From NCBI RefSeq assembly GCF_036417845.1, contig NC_089981.1:76673268-76737267 (forward strand): a stretch of 64,000 bases of DNA, written 5' to 3'. Shown piece after piece: positions 1 through 12,615 of this stretch. A model generated the notes under the pieces. That model was not told where the DNA came from, made no database searches, and saw only the letters and a program-made list of their open reading frames with translations. This DNA comes from Apteryx mantelli. Its lineage: Eukaryota > Chordata > Aves > Apterygiformes > Apterygidae. The first letter of the stretch is position 1; the number at the start of each line of letters is the position of its first letter. The translations under genes and the position numbers were made by a program.

Positions 1-3000
1 CAAGCTTTCATATTTGCCCCAAACCAAGGCATGTTTACAGTTTTACTGCTATTGTTTCAAACCCAGGCTGTGAAGTCAGGGGACTTCCAAATATATGGGC
101 CTTGGGAGAATTACAGCTTAAGAACCTTATTACTTTAACTCTTCTATACACTTTTCTTAAGTAGTTTAGAATTAATGATAAGCTGTATAGAGGTTGAATT
201 TCCTACTGACATACAGCTTCCATTGTTTTTGCCTAAATAATTTGTGAAATACTGACCAATTAAGCCTTGTTATAGGTTTAAATAGTCAGAAAGTTTAAAG
301 TACTGATACTTCAAGTCTAAGAATGAAAAACCAGATCTTTAATTTGAGCACAGTGCTATTCACCTGGGGTACATGGATTGGCAAAATGCCAGATAAGGTG
401 ATAAATGTATATGAAACTATTTGTCATGGCTATTATTGCCATATTCAACAAGCTCTTATTTAGCATGTACAACTATAAGAAGATGGATCATTTACAAAGT
501 TAAGCCCTCTGTTCTATTCATTGCCAATGAATGACCAGTATGTCCTTTCATCTTGCTTCCTTCTTATTGAAATCATTGTTACTAAGGCTTTAAGTCCAGT
601 AGTAACATGCTGTAATTTATCATCACTAAAGACTTGTACAAAAGTATCCAAGACTAAGCAAAAAAAAAACCCAGAACCCAAACATTTAATAGTATGTGAA
701 GTGATTTAGAAGTTTTTGAGCAATGAAGCTTTGAGCATATGTAATGGGTAAGAGCTCAACAGCACTGTGCCTGATACTCAGTTTTAGAGCCACTGTGTGT
801 GGAAGGGAGGAATGCATACCAGAAAGAAGGTCCAGAATAAGACTTTACATTAAAAAAAAGGGATATTTAAACCCCACTCCCTCCACGTCATAGCTGTATA
901 AGAGGGACACATCAGTTTAAAAAGGAAAAAAGCTTCATACGTCTTTTAGATTTTTATTTGAACTAATACATTTTGGAATAAATTAAGACTGAGAGAAACA
1001 GAAGTGTTCACCTGGGCTATACTTACTAGGTAACTCTCCCGTGATGAGGCTTATCTGTCATCTACAACAAAGTAACACTTTTGCTGTTAATGAAGACAGC
1101 CCCTAGCTCAGAAAGTAAAGGCAGTTAAAAGCAAAAAAGCAATTTTAAACATTACATCAACAAACCAGGGATAGGGAGTTTGCCATTTCTGAGATCAGCT
1201 CAGTTGTGGGTTTCTCAGTGCAACTTCAAAGATTTAATCTCTTGCTGTGTGTCCCACCATCCCCCTCCCCCCCTCTCATATTTGGTCTGCATGAAGCATG
1301 ATCACTGGCAAAAAACCCTTAAAGTCAAGGTGGAAGTAAAATTCTAGCTTTATCTATGCAGCTTTCCCATTGTTCAGTTAGGTTAAAACCTTAAAATCTA
1401 ATGCGGCTATCAACTAGCCCTTCAAACACTGCAGAACTATAAAAAAGGGTTAATCTTAACACATATTTACATACACAACAACTTATACAATGACTTTATT
1501 TTTTAAGAGACTGGTTTTAGTATTACTTCTCCCACATACAGTAGTGACTATGCCAGCTAATAACACAAACAATATTTTCCCTAACAAGGGGTAGATAATG
1601 CTGTCCCTTCTAATGGTATGAAAATAGAGTGCCACCCTGGATTTAGTGAAGTGATTAAAATCATCTGGAAACAAACTGTTCTGCTCTACTGTACATCAAG
1701 ATGCTTTTTCTGAAGCCAACATGGTTCTTTCTTTGCATTAATACAGCTGCTAGAACTACTAGCGCTAGAGCCCCAATTTTGCAGACACTTAAATGTTTAG
1801 TTTCATGCACTGTAAGTTGTTCCACTTTAAAAAAGAAAATACACATGCTTAACTTTAGTCTGAGCAGAGAATTTTAGTAGTTTTGCTGGCTTCGGTGAAA
1901 TGAGCCATCACCTTAACTTAAGCACATAAGACTGCAGAAGGAAGGGGGAAGAGTGAGAAAGAGACAGCCTTCCCTGTACTGCCTTAAAAAGTGCAAGTCT
2001 GGATAATACAATTCCTAAAAATATTTACTGGAATTCAGCTGAATTACTTAACAGTCAAATTTATCATAGGCTGAGAAACATATATATGGTATTTACTATT
2101 TGAACAGCTTGCACTTGACAGACAAGAACTAGTATCCCCTAGCTGGAAAATCTGTTCTGTATTGGTTTAACCATGTGGCTAGAATATACAATATGGTGAT
2201 GACCTCTGTAATACCATCAGCCCTTTGCACAGCTAAATTCAGTAGGGTTGACATGTTCCAAATATAGCTACAGCTAGTGGCATGCTGTCTGCTGCAGTCA
2301 AGTGATCTGGTATATTAATTTAGTAGTGAATATATGGGAGTCCCTGTTCTATTCTTCCAGTGAGAGACTTTGGATAAGAGTGCCAAAAAGTGACTTAAAT
2401 CATCATCCCATTTTGAAAAATGGGCTTGAACACTAGGGGTCCTGATTGAAGGGCTTTCCATAAGACCTTAAAATTTTCCAGAAAAAATCTGATCTTTGAA
2501 CAGCTTAGTTACTCTTAGTATAATCATGCATAATGCATACCACTACAGGACTGTCAAAAAAAATAAGTTAAAAAAAATAATTTTAACTTGGAAAGTTAGG
2601 AAAAAAAAACAAAAAAAAATTCCTAAAAAGGCCCTGGACAAGCTTTGTGCTATGGATATTTGTACACCTACACCCATTGGCTAGTATAACAAATTAATGC
2701 TTGAAGAGTAAGTAGCAGAGCTTGGGAGAAAACAACAAGAACAAAATTTTCAACCTAGTAACCAAGGTTTGAGTTACAAATGCAGGTTTTAGCAGTTAGT
2801 GATAAACAGCTGCAGAGAAACAAGCTTAGAACAAAATTAAATGTAAGATCATATTTTCAAATGCACTGATGTTATTATACTGATCAACTTGTAGTTTAGG
2901 CCAGCTTGTGTCACATTACTGGGTTGTGTTATACACAAATTTTTCACTTCTGAAGATCTGGAGACTCTGCAAGTCTATAAATAGTTCAAGAGGCTTGTTC

Positions 3001-3112
3001 CAAGCTTTCAGTCATAGCTTCTACAGTATCTGGGGATTTCTTTCCTCTCCCATTCCTTGGAAAAACTTCAAGTTTTCTACCTAAAGACAAAAGTATTTCA
3101 TAATCAACCCAC
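1..3112 (-). other. SLC25A29: SLC25A29 intron 2 (partial)
   Basis: AT-rich non-coding DNA with stops in all frames. It contains A-rich runs (about 2545-2620) and a C-rich tract near 1258-1275. No exon of SLC25A29 or of another gene is recognised. The short minus-strand open frames at 1483-1846 resemble no carrier sequence. Confidence 0.6.
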
Positions 3113-4817
3113 CTTAACAGTGTCAAATGGGTGTCCTACAAGCACTCCAGCAGCACCTGAAACAAAATAAATGGTACATTTATGACTGTTTTTTTCCTGG
3201 AGCTGGGGCTGCAGTCCTCTTAGTGCGAGTACTAATCTTAGGTAGAAGTACACAGTGTTGCTGGCAGGCCAGCTAAAGAGCACATTAGCAAGTCAGAAGA
3301 TAGCGATCCAAGTTCAGGCCTCGAGCTAGGGACAGTTGCAAAAGGGAGCCCTGTTTGAGCTGCTTTAGTCAAGCTGCTGAGCTCCAGACAGGGGCGAGGT
3401 GTACGACTACCAAGCTACATCACATGGGAGATGCAATAGCGATTCCTGGTCTTGACCAAAAACAAGTCCAACCGACAGAAATTAGATTTTCTTTGAAGCA
3501 GAATATTTCATGTACATGCCATATTTACTCTGTAGAAGTGTAGAAAATCTGGAGGCTTCAGGAAAGGAGGAAGAAAACCCCTGCTGTCTGCCCTCAACCT
3601 TTCCAGATGTGATAGTAGCACCTGCAGAAGGAGCGTACATTGCCCAAAACATTTGATTCTAGTATCAAAGATTTTTTGGAAGTCATATGCTGACCCATTA
3701 GTTAACTCTAATCTGAATGCATGCATTTTGCATCAAAAGACACAAGTACTAGCTCAAAACAAGGGATACTCTAGCTCCATGCTTCAGGGAGCCAAAATGA
3801 AAGTTAAATCCGTTTCTGACCTCGGACAACAGCAAGGAGTACAAACAGTGCTTCAGTGTACCTTCACACACTTGCAGAATGATACTGTGCTTCCCTCCCC
3901 CCCTCCCCAAGGGGATGTGGCAGAAATGCAGTGCCCCTTCTATGCCTGTACAAAAGGATGAAGGAGTCCAGGTTGTTCAAGGACATTACAAGGGCCAGCA
4001 GGTGAGCAAGATAGTCCAAGTCGCAAAAACAGCCATGTGCACTGCCTGCATTCAGCGTGAAAAGACCAACTGAACAACTGACCGCGCAGGAGTCCATCCT
4101 TGCAAGACTGGGATCACTAGGATGAAGGCAGACAGACGATGCAAAACCATCTCCCTGGCGGGTTGGCAAGAAGAATGACAAAAGACAAATAATTGAGAAG
4201 ATGCATGAATAAAAGGTCTTCTCCTAGGTGGAATTTAACAGCTGCTAGAATTAAAAAGAAAAAAGAAAAAAAAAAGCCATAAGCAGATACCTAGGGAAGA
4301 GTAAGAATAAGATAAGCATATATATATATATATATATGCTCTCTTCATGATGTAACTCTAGGCTAGAAACGTTTCCAGTTCAGAGGGCTACCCGAGCCTG
4401 CTGCTGCCTCTCTGGCAGCCGCCGCAGCGCTCTCCCACGGGCCGCCGGGGCCGCTCGCCGCAGCGCCCGCACCGCCGGGCGGCCCCGGGCCCCGGGCTCC
4501 GGGCAGCGGCCCCCCGCGTCCCGCGCTCCGGCCCGCGCCGCAGCGCAGCGCAGCCGCGGAAGCGGCAGCCCCCGCCCTCCGGAGGCCGCGGGCCCGCGCC
4601 GCCGCCGCTTCCTCGCTTACCGGCGCGGCTCCCGGGCTCCATCCGCACCCGCGGTGCGGGGAGCGCCTCGGCCCGCGCAGCCCGGCAGCGGCGGCGGGTT
4701 TTCCGCAGGCTGCGGAGGGCTCGCCGCCGCGGCGCCTGCCCCTCCGCGGGCGCGCAACCCACCCCCCCAGCGCCTCTGCTCACCGCCGACGCATCCCGCG
4801 AGGAAATCCAGAGCCAT
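1..4817 (-). CDS. SLC25A29: SLC25A29 mitochondrial basic amino acid carrier, 5' part of gene (partial)
   Basis: Two coding exons are visible on the minus strand: 4784-4817 and 3113-3156. Joined, they encode 26 residues starting MALDFLAGC and ending in the first carrier signature PFDTVK, which matches the N-terminus of SLC25A29. The family moves arginine, lysine and related basic amino acids across the mitochondrial inner membrane and has three repeats of about 100 residues, each with a PX[D/E]XX[K/R] signature; only the first signature falls here. The remaining exons must lie left of position 1, because no further exon of this gene is recognisable in 1-3112. The gene starts in a CpG island and is divergent from SLC25A47, 12.8 kb away, as in human. 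The symbol rests on sequence match and on the neighbours SLC25A47-WARS1-WDR25. Confidence 0.88.
3113..3156 (-). CDS. SLC25A29: SLC25A29 coding exon 2
   Basis: A 44-bp exon between a TTTCAG acceptor and an AAG|GTGGGT donor. It completes a split glycine codon and encodes AAGVLVGHPFDTVK. The segment contains the first mitochondrial-carrier signature (P-F-D-T-V-K), which forms part of the matrix salt-bridge network in this family. SLC25A47 exon 2 has the same length and phase, consistent with common ancestry of the two carriers. Confidence 0.88.
3320..3365 (+). repeat. 46-bp exact direct duplication, copy 1
   Basis: The sequence beginning ctcgagctagggacag is identical base for base to 5356-5401 in the same orientation. 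Similarity stops abruptly at both ends. This copy is in SLC25A29 intron 1. Confidence 0.9.
4317..4338. repeat. (TA)n microsatellite
   Basis: About ten TA units in SLC25A29 intron 1, shortly before the CpG island. Confidence 0.9.
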
Positions 4818-5240
4818 GCCGGCACCCTCGCTCCCCGGCGGGGCCCGGCCCTGCCTCCCTGCCCGCCGCCGCCGCCGCCGCGCACTGCCACTGCCACTGC
4901 CGCCGCCGCGCCGCCCTTTCTACCGCCGCCGCCGCGGCGAGGGGCCGGGCCGCCGCTCCGCCCCGCTTGGGCAGGGGGGCGGCGGGCGGCCGGGCAACTC
5001 CCCCCCGCCGCCCGCCGCCACTGGCGGCCGCGCCGGGGCGGCTCCGGGCAAAGGGCGAGGGGGCCGGCTCCGCGGAGGGGGCGGCCCCCGGGGCCTCCAG
5101 CTGCGCCCCGGCGGAGCATCAGCGACCCCGGCGCTAGCGGGGGGCTGCGGCGATGCGGGGCGCCCGCCGCTCGTTGAGGCCGCGGCTCGCTAGCCCTTGC
5201 GCAGAGCGCCGGCTCTCACGCGTAGCCGCTGTGCTTCACC
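4385..5240. promoter_or_regulatory. CpG-island promoter of SLC25A29
   Basis: About 850 bp of very GC- and CpG-dense sequence with GCC/CCG repeats (about 4866-4935). It surrounds the SLC25A29 start codon on the minus strand. Long open frames on both strands here are a by-product of base composition. No TATA box is evident, as is usual for CpG-island promoters. The transcription start is not determinable by eye but should be above 4817. Confidence 0.75.
4784..4817 (-). CDS. SLC25A29: SLC25A29 coding exon 1
   Basis: The ATG at 4817-4815 has G at -3 and G at +4. It opens MALDFLAGCVG plus one base of the next codon (34 bp, phase 1), followed by the donor GTGAGC at 4783-4778. Start, length and phase match the first coding exon of SLC25A29. 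The 5' UTR lies in GC-rich DNA above 4817. Confidence 0.88.
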
Positions 5241-5355
5241 CCCCGGAGGGGCTTCTCCCCTCTCTGCAGGCTTTTCTTGCTTCGCCTTACCTCTAATCTC
5301 CTACTAAGCGTTGCCAGTTTTAAGTGCCCTGACGGCAGAGGCTTTAAATGCGAAA

Positions 5356-5401
5356 CTCGAGCTAGGGACAGTTGCAAAAGGGAGCCCTGTTTGAGCTGCT
5401 T
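5356..5401 (+). repeat. 46-bp exact direct duplication, copy 2
   Basis: Identical to 3320-3365. This copy lies about 540 bp upstream of the SLC25A29 start codon, just outside the CpG island, so the two copies bracket exon 1 and the promoter. Confidence 0.9.
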
Positions 5402-6267
5402 AAAATTTCTCCAGGCGATGTCTGAGAAAGGGGAATATTAGTGGCCTAGGACAATAAATAGTCTATTCAAGCTTTGTTTAGAGTTAGTGTTAGAGTAACA
5501 TGATCCCTACAGCACCTGCAAAGTCAGCTTTTAGAGAGTAAGTTCCAGAAAAGAAAAGAAGCTGGATGCTTTTTGCATCTCTTTCCACCATATGGCAGTC
5601 CCTTTCTAGGTGCAGCAGCTGGATACAAAGCCAGTTAACAGAGTGAAGTAGGTATTGAAAATCAAGCCAGCTTTTAGCTTCTGTGCAAAGAACACAAACA
5701 AAAAAAAAGACAGGGACATTTACAAGGAGGCATGAAAGTACATTAAAACATCATATCCTGAGAACCTGTCTGAAGACTTAGCAGCTTTTGGGCCATCATT
5801 ACAACTAGTAAGCAGGTAAGATGGAAAGGTGAAGCATTTGATGAGTCCCTGACCTTCCCCATATCTTTTTCCATTCCTCAGGACAGTCACTGTCTCAGTT
5901 GGCTTCCTTCTCATCTGTAGAGACTGCCAAATCAATTCAATCACCCATGTGTCCCCAGGACCACTTGGATTCCACAGTGCATGTACCTGTCCCACCTGGG
6001 GATAACCAGATGATGCATGAAAGAGCAGGTGAGGGGGCTGGCCATGTCCTTTGCCGGAGCACTAGTGGCTTTGGTAGACAGGTAGCCCTGGGCATGAAAC
6101 AGTCACATAAACTCAGACTTTTTCCCTAAATATCTTCTCCAAGCAGAGGTGCAAATGACTTACTGGGAACCTTGTCCACTCTGGTGTGCACAGAGAGGAA
6201 CCGCTCTGTGCACCGCTCTGTAGGTGAAAGTCCAGAAGTTACACACTTCTCTCTTGTGGCTCGAACC

Positions 6268-6295
6268 TTGGAAGGATCAGCTTGGAAGGATCAGT
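6268..6295. repeat. 14-bp tandem duplication
   Basis: The unit cttggaaggatcag occurs twice back to back. Small local duplication in intergenic DNA. Confidence 0.8.
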
Positions 6296-8661
6296 CTAAA
6301 ACATTCCTTGCCAAAGTGTTTTTAATCTCTTCTTCAAAGTCTCTGATCTCCCAGGCAATCTGCCTCAGAGGAACTACCCTTACCACCAGAAGCTTTTCGT
6401 AATTTAATGTTCACCCACAGAGAACAGGAAAAACAATTTATTTCCTCTATTGTTGCAGGCACTCTTAAAGTTATCTTAAAACAATCATCAAGTCTTAGTC
6501 TTTTCTTCTCTGAATTATATTGATTATGATTTTTAGACCTTTGATTCTTGTTACCCCCCCTCTAGACTTTCTTCAGTTGATCTGGACTTCCTTGAACTGA
6601 CCCGAAGACCTTGCTGAGTGAGTAAGGGGAGAAGATTACTTTGCGTATTTGCAGACAACACTCTTGTTTGTGTATCAGCATATGAGATTTACTCTTCCCT
6701 CTCTTCTCTCCTCCTCCAATAGCAGGATATTTTTTGTCTTGTGGTCAGCCTGTGACTCATTATAGGCCCCAATCCTTTTCTGCAGAGCAGCTGCCTACAG
6801 CATTGTTCCCTGTCTTGTACTTGCCCAGTTTTTTTCTCATAGTTATTCCTGGTAGTCCGTGCTCAACTGCTTTTTCCAGATTGTTTTTCCAGTTTGTCAA
6901 GATCACTCAAATTCTAATCGTGTTGTCCGTGTTTGGGCAGCCCCTCCCAGGTTGCTGTAATCTCCCAAGGTCTGTCATGTCCCTGCATGCTCAAGCTGTT
7001 CCTAATAAGCCTCATTTAATGCTATTGAACTCCACTGTAATAGGCATGTGCTTCGGATGGGGGGGCTTATAAATTAGCAGGGAGAAAACTGAGGGTTAAT
7101 TGGTAGAAAGTTTGCTATGTCAAGGGGGCCAACCAGAAAATGTAGTTGCATATATAAGCCACTAAGGAATGAATATGGGTCAAGTCCTGCTGGGGAGTTT
7201 CCCTTTTGTCAGTTTTTTCTTATTTGCTTTCTTTTTTTCAGTTTGAGTTATCCTTGCAAAGCAAAGTTGTATGAATATAAAGGAGTCTCTAAAGTTTGTA
7301 TGGGGGGAGGACCCTGAGCTGCGTACCAATGTAGGTGCTTGTATTTGGGTGTGATTTCCATAGGAGCTCTAGGATAAAAGGAAGGAAGTCATATAGCTCT
7401 TACAGTTTGGTAGTATTACTTAGATCAAATGTTTTGTGTGTTGATACAGGGCTATGTGTGTGCCCTAAAAATACAGTTTGGAGAGGAGAGCTAACCTGAT
7501 GCTTAAGGAAATCCAGACCTAATGATTCCCTCTTAGCTCATGCTATTCTTCTAGATAGTTCAAAAGCTATGTCTGATCTTGCATCTGCTTTGTTGATGTG
7601 TAATCCCGCTGACTTGGAGCATGAATCAGACATCATCTGCGAGTTCTTGTGCCCTTCGGGCTCCAGAGAGTTGGCTCAGGTGTGGCTGCATTTCTCCAGA
7701 CATTGCATACAACTAGCAGGGATGCATTCCTAGAGAACCGGAGTGAGGGTTTGTGTTTTCCCTGCTATTTTTTTTTCTTTTCTTCCCTCCTTGTTTGGGA
7801 GTATTTAGCTTCTCTGTTGGATGGCACAGTGGGGACTCACCAAGTAGAAGGAGTTGACAGCTGCTGAGGGAGCATATAGTGCCTACCACTGTGTACAGCA
7901 GCAGCTGTACATGACTGAGAGAAAATTGTAAGTTATAATTTAATGTCATCCTTAAAAATCCTTGATCCCTTTGTCCCATTGTCTTTTACACCTCAATTGT
8001 GGCAGTTTTAGAGAACAGAAGAGGCTGACATTGAAGGGGTGAGATAGGCAAGAAGGTTCCCCTTGCCCTTGGTCCTTGTAGTAAGAAGCAATTGTCAGCT
8101 TCCTTTCCCCCTTGATAGCACCCAGGGAGGATCTGGGAGAAAGTGAGCCTGAAAGAAAGATGGGGAGAGGGAACTAGAAAAGTAGGGAGTGGAAGAGAAC
8201 AGAGAGGAGAGTAAAGAAGAAGCAGGGCAGAATTAATACTAAAGGTAGATGAAAAACAAAGGAAAAGTGGGAAAGCAGAGTGAATTAGGAAAGGAACAGA
8301 AATGTGATGTTATGGTAAACTTGTAGAAATTCTAGTGGCAATAGCATGCAGTAAAATACACATTGTTGCCTCAGGCATTTCAAAATCTTTATGTCTCTTT
8401 GTGAATTTGGCATCAGCAGTTGGTCATGTCCCAGTAATGGTACTCGAACATGGAGAGTGGTGGGCAAGGGAGTCTCCCCTTTGATCCCCAGAGTTTCCCT
8501 GCTGCTTGGCCAGCTCTGGGATTACCTGGAAGAAGAATTTCCTTTCATACAGCCTTCTGGCCTTAGTCCTTTTTTATCTTCTAAGGTAACGCACTGCTGC
8601 AGCATCACAACTTCAGTACTTGTTGTGTCATCCAGAAAAACACACCAGTTTCTACCTTTAT

Positions 8662-8692
8662 TTTGGTCTGGGTCTGGGTCTGGGTCTGGGCT
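8662..8692. repeat. Hexanucleotide repeat (TCTGGG)n
   Basis: Four near-perfect units of tctggg or its permutation, followed by a degenerate fifth. Confidence 0.8.
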
Positions 8693-10259
8693 TGTCCTTC
8701 CTAGCACTTAGCTGGGCTCCCTGAGTCACTCTTTGAGGACTCTCAGGAGTACTAACTCTCCGTGCCTGACTTATGTATGTGAACCAAGGTAGCATTTAGA
8801 CCATGTGCAACCAGCCATGTGAATGTTGCATCCATGCTAGCAAGCTGCTTGCAAAGAAAATCTTGCATTTTGCAGAGACTGCAATTCCAGTGCATCTAGG
8901 CTTGAAGACCAACTAGTGCTTCACTGCATGGCTGACAATCTAAAGCAACAACATATAAATCAAAATAATGAAATGATAGAAGAATTGGGACACAATTTTA
9001 AGTATGAAAGAAAAACTTACAAGCTGAGCTGTTCTGTGGAAACACCCAGTGTCTGAAAAAGGTTCTTCTGCAAGTGAAGTCACTCAGTACCTTTGTGTGG
9101 ATTCATATCCATTTTCTTAGTTCCCCTGAACTGTTGTATTCTTTGTCTCACTCAATGTTATGCTGTTGGCTCAGGTCATTAGTGTACTCCATTTCCTCAA
9201 GATGTAGCTGTCTTCGAAGACAGAGCTGCTATGGTGTTATTCATAGCAAAGTAGATGGTTTTATTAGCCATTAACTTTATGACCTTGAGTGGCTTTAGGG
9301 TATTCACTGGTGTTATTATCCCACTGGCTTCAATGGTAATGTATATCAAATGTTGAAACTTCATGGCCTGATAAAATGCTTTGATAAGGCTGGTGTTTAA
9401 AAACATTAGCCTATAACTGATACACATGTTCAAGTCCTGCTGAAACAGCTGCTTTGCTTACAGATCCATGGACAGATATGGGATCTGTGGTCCTCCAAAG
9501 TCTCCTGCTCATGATCTTGGGTTGTGAGACCCCTCAGTTCCAAGAAAAATTGTGACCATGACAGACGAATAACTGTTCAAGCTAGTATTTGGGGGGCTGA
9601 TCTTGGGAGATGTGGAGACCGAGAGCTGCCGCAGGAAGGAAGCAGCTCAGTATGCTATGATCAGAGCTGTGAAGTGACCTGATAAAGCTGAGATAGTTCC
9701 AACTTTCCATGGTTTGTCCCAGTAAGTGGAAACTTTTATTATTAGGCATGCATATCATCTGGAAATCCTAACCTTTGCAATTTTAAATGGAAGTGGCCAA
9801 ATTCTGGCACATGCCTTCTGTTCTTTGTCTCGGCCTCTACTCCATAGGAATATTGCTTATGCAGAGGAGCATTTTTAGCTTGAGTTATTGGTTTTAAATA
9901 TACTGGTCTGCTGGAAAAGGCAAGTGGAAGAAATGCAGCTTGCGTTTAAAATGGTCAACATTTATAATGATTTGGAGCAAGAATCCATCCCTGTTCATAT
10001 TCAGCTGTCTTGTGCTTTGCTTAAAATATAAATCCATAGCCAAAATCTGTGTGTGCCTCCATGCAGCAGGTGAGAAACTCAATGACCACAAAGTAGGAAA
10101 AAAACTGCTTACAGGCTCTAGTCCAAAGTCCTTTCCTCAGCAGTACCTTTAATTTCAAACAAGAATGTTACTCAGTCACCCACCAAATATACTTGGGACT
10201 GGTGACATCGAGCAAAAACACAGTCTCTTGGGAAATCATTCAGAAAAGGAAGATAAAAA

Positions 10260-10495
10260 CTCAGTATTTGGCATTTCTATAACATTTTCCAATCTGGAAA
10301 GTAATATTTTACAATATAAAGTAAGCCCCAAGTTGTTTCTGTGAAGTAAAAATGTGCAGTTATTCATAATTCACAGATAAGGAAATTGGTAAAACTGACT
10401 TGTCCTTCATTCTTAAGGGAAGAGGAAGCAGACCTGAGATGAGAACCTCTTCTGCCTAACTCCTGGCTTTGTTTTTAAGCCACTATGTTCTTATA
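10260..10495 (+). repeat. MIR-like SINE fragment
   Basis: The core pattern of MIR/CORE-SINEs is recognisable: cagataaggaaattgg, then gacttgtcc, then a degenerate region of type aagcagacctgagat-gagaacc and a tail with gccactatg. It is highly diverged and the boundaries are approximate. Confidence 0.55.
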
Positions 10496-12577
10496 GGGAC
10501 ATTTCTTGATTTTTGTCTGCCAACAGCTATACAAATACACTTTCAACACTGTACTTGAGATCCCTTGGCACAGTTTGTATTCACATGCAAAGTTGATGAT
10601 TGGGAGACCAGGTCTCCAGCAGAACCAAAATACTAAGTTATTTGACAGTGTAGATGCACAGTTCAATGTGCCAGGGAGAAGCGCTATGAGTGAGCGAGAA
10701 GAGAGAGCCAAAGAAAGTGGGAATGTGTTGTGAGGCAATACCGCTAAGGCTTATGGGCAGACATATTTTTAATATCTTGGCCTGTCTTCAAGATAGCTTC
10801 CTGCTGGGTCATACGTGGACTTCCAGATGTCATATGCAATATGTTTGTTACTGCATTAGTCATACAAAACGGCATCTGTTTCTCAGAATCTGAAAGATTC
10901 TAAGAAAAGATTCAGAAAGCATCCGAGAGCTTAGCAGAGTGACAAATGTGCCTTTGGGGAAACATCCTGAGTGCTCTGCGAGACGGGCACTCAGGCACTC
11001 CTGAGCAGGGAAAACACAAATAAGGAGTGGTAAGTGAGGCTGTGAACTTCATATGATATTCAGAAGCCAATGCTCTTTGTACTGGGGTCTGGGTATTCTT
11101 TGCCGGAGTTGCTGTGGAAAGAGCGGTGAAAACCACTGGCTTAGAGATGAGTCTTCTCCAGCCTGACCCTATGGAAAAGGTCATGTTAACATTCAAGGCA
11201 CAGAATTGAACACTTCTGGCTGAAATAGGTCTATATTTCTAGGACTGTGTACATTGCTTACAAAGGTTTATAGCAGACATTGCTGAATTAGCATTGATCA
11301 GGCTAGCTTGGCTGTCGGTAACTGTTTGCCCATAACAACATGGGGGTCTTCAATGGCATTAAACTTACTTTGTAGCATAATTTTTAAGGGAGGTGATTCA
11401 TTTTTGCTTGAGTGTATTAATTAATTCAGCATAGTTTCACTTGTTCTCCACTCCCACAAGATAAAAATCTTCTTAAATTCTTTTGTATATATCCCCTCTT
11501 AACATAAGCTCATAATAACGCTGGTATTTAGAAAAAATCTTTTTTCTGAGCTCATTGGTGCTGGTTTTGCCAGTTAAGTATCTTTATGACAATCTTTCCC
11601 ACGTGATTTTAGCAGCTGATATCAAACTCTTAAATAATAATGCTTTATAATCCTAGACCCAGGTTTTCTTCCAAATTTCCAAGTAACTCTGAGATTGTTA
11701 AATCATGTCAGTTCAAACGGGAAGAAAGATAGTAGGATAGTCAAAATGGTGGGATTTTGGACATGGCATGTCATACCTTTTTCACTGGGCTAAAGCAGAG
11801 AGCTGAGGTCTCTGTAGGGACACAGTCTGAGAATACTGGGGGAAAGGATACAGGGCCACAGACACTGGAGAGAGCACCGATATTGCAATGGCACCATAAA
11901 TGGATTTTGTGTGTCTCTAGGTTCCCCCACCACAGCAGCTATGCTTTAGAGCCAAACACCTGAACTATCCCTGCTGCTAACAAGAGGCTCGAGGGCAGTA
12001 CCTTAATACTGTCATGACAAATAAATACTATACTATTGCCAGGTGGAGGAGGCGGGGAAGAGGAGCGCCTGCCCTGCGGGAGCAGGGTGAGGGAGTTCCT
12101 GGCTCTCCAAGCCTGCTGTCAGGTCAGGACTCAATATATCTTCTGTTAATTAGAGTGCAGAAAACGTGCAAGATGTCAGAAAGAGGCTCAGTGCGCAATT
12201 AGGAAGTCAATAGCAGTCCTGACAGCCCCTCCCTGCAGCAGAGCCAGCAACTCCTTCTAAATTCCAGTAGTATAGACTGGCATAAAATCCTTTACAGGAG
12301 CTGACTGACATGGTCCCTCTTTCTTATTGTAAATATTAGCATTAGAGAATATTTAAATAACACTTACAAAGAACCTTGAGAACAATGCAGTTTGGAATAT
12401 ATATTTTCATATGGGTGTTTGTGTAGGGTGGGTGCTAGCACTGTTATTTCCTCTTTTTTCCCATGAATCACTCCTGAACAGAGATGTTAAGATGTCTCAC
12501 AAGTGCCTGAAATCCTTGCAGTGACCCTGTGGCAGGGGGCACACAGTACACCTGTAGTGCTGCTGAGAAGATTGCAC

Positions 12578-12615
12578 ATAGAGAGGTTAAGTGATTTGCC
12601 CAAAGCCATCCAGAA
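12578..12615 (+). repeat. MIR core fragment
   Basis: The stretch gagaggttaagtgatttgcc followed by caaagccatccag matches the most conserved part of the MIR core (gaggttaagtgacttgccca). Flanks are too diverged to delimit. Confidence 0.6.

Larger units (their letters stand above)
3157..4783 (-). other. SLC25A29: SLC25A29 intron 1
   Basis: An intron of 1.6 kb between the two recognised exons. It holds one copy of an exact 46-bp direct duplication (3320-3365), a (TA)n run near 4318-4337, and the start of the CpG island from about 4385. No coding exon is seen. Confidence 0.7.

Noticed and set aside
1483-1846. Minus-strand open frames as possible missing SLC25A29 exons
   Set aside because: They lack carrier signatures and the motifs expected after the first PFDTVK; flanking splice sites are not convincing.
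4388-5193. Long open frames on both strands (243 aa minus, 179 aa plus)
   Set aside because: They lie in a CpG island and are rich in R, G, A and P because of base composition. Only the short MALDFLAGC exon in a different frame matches a known protein.
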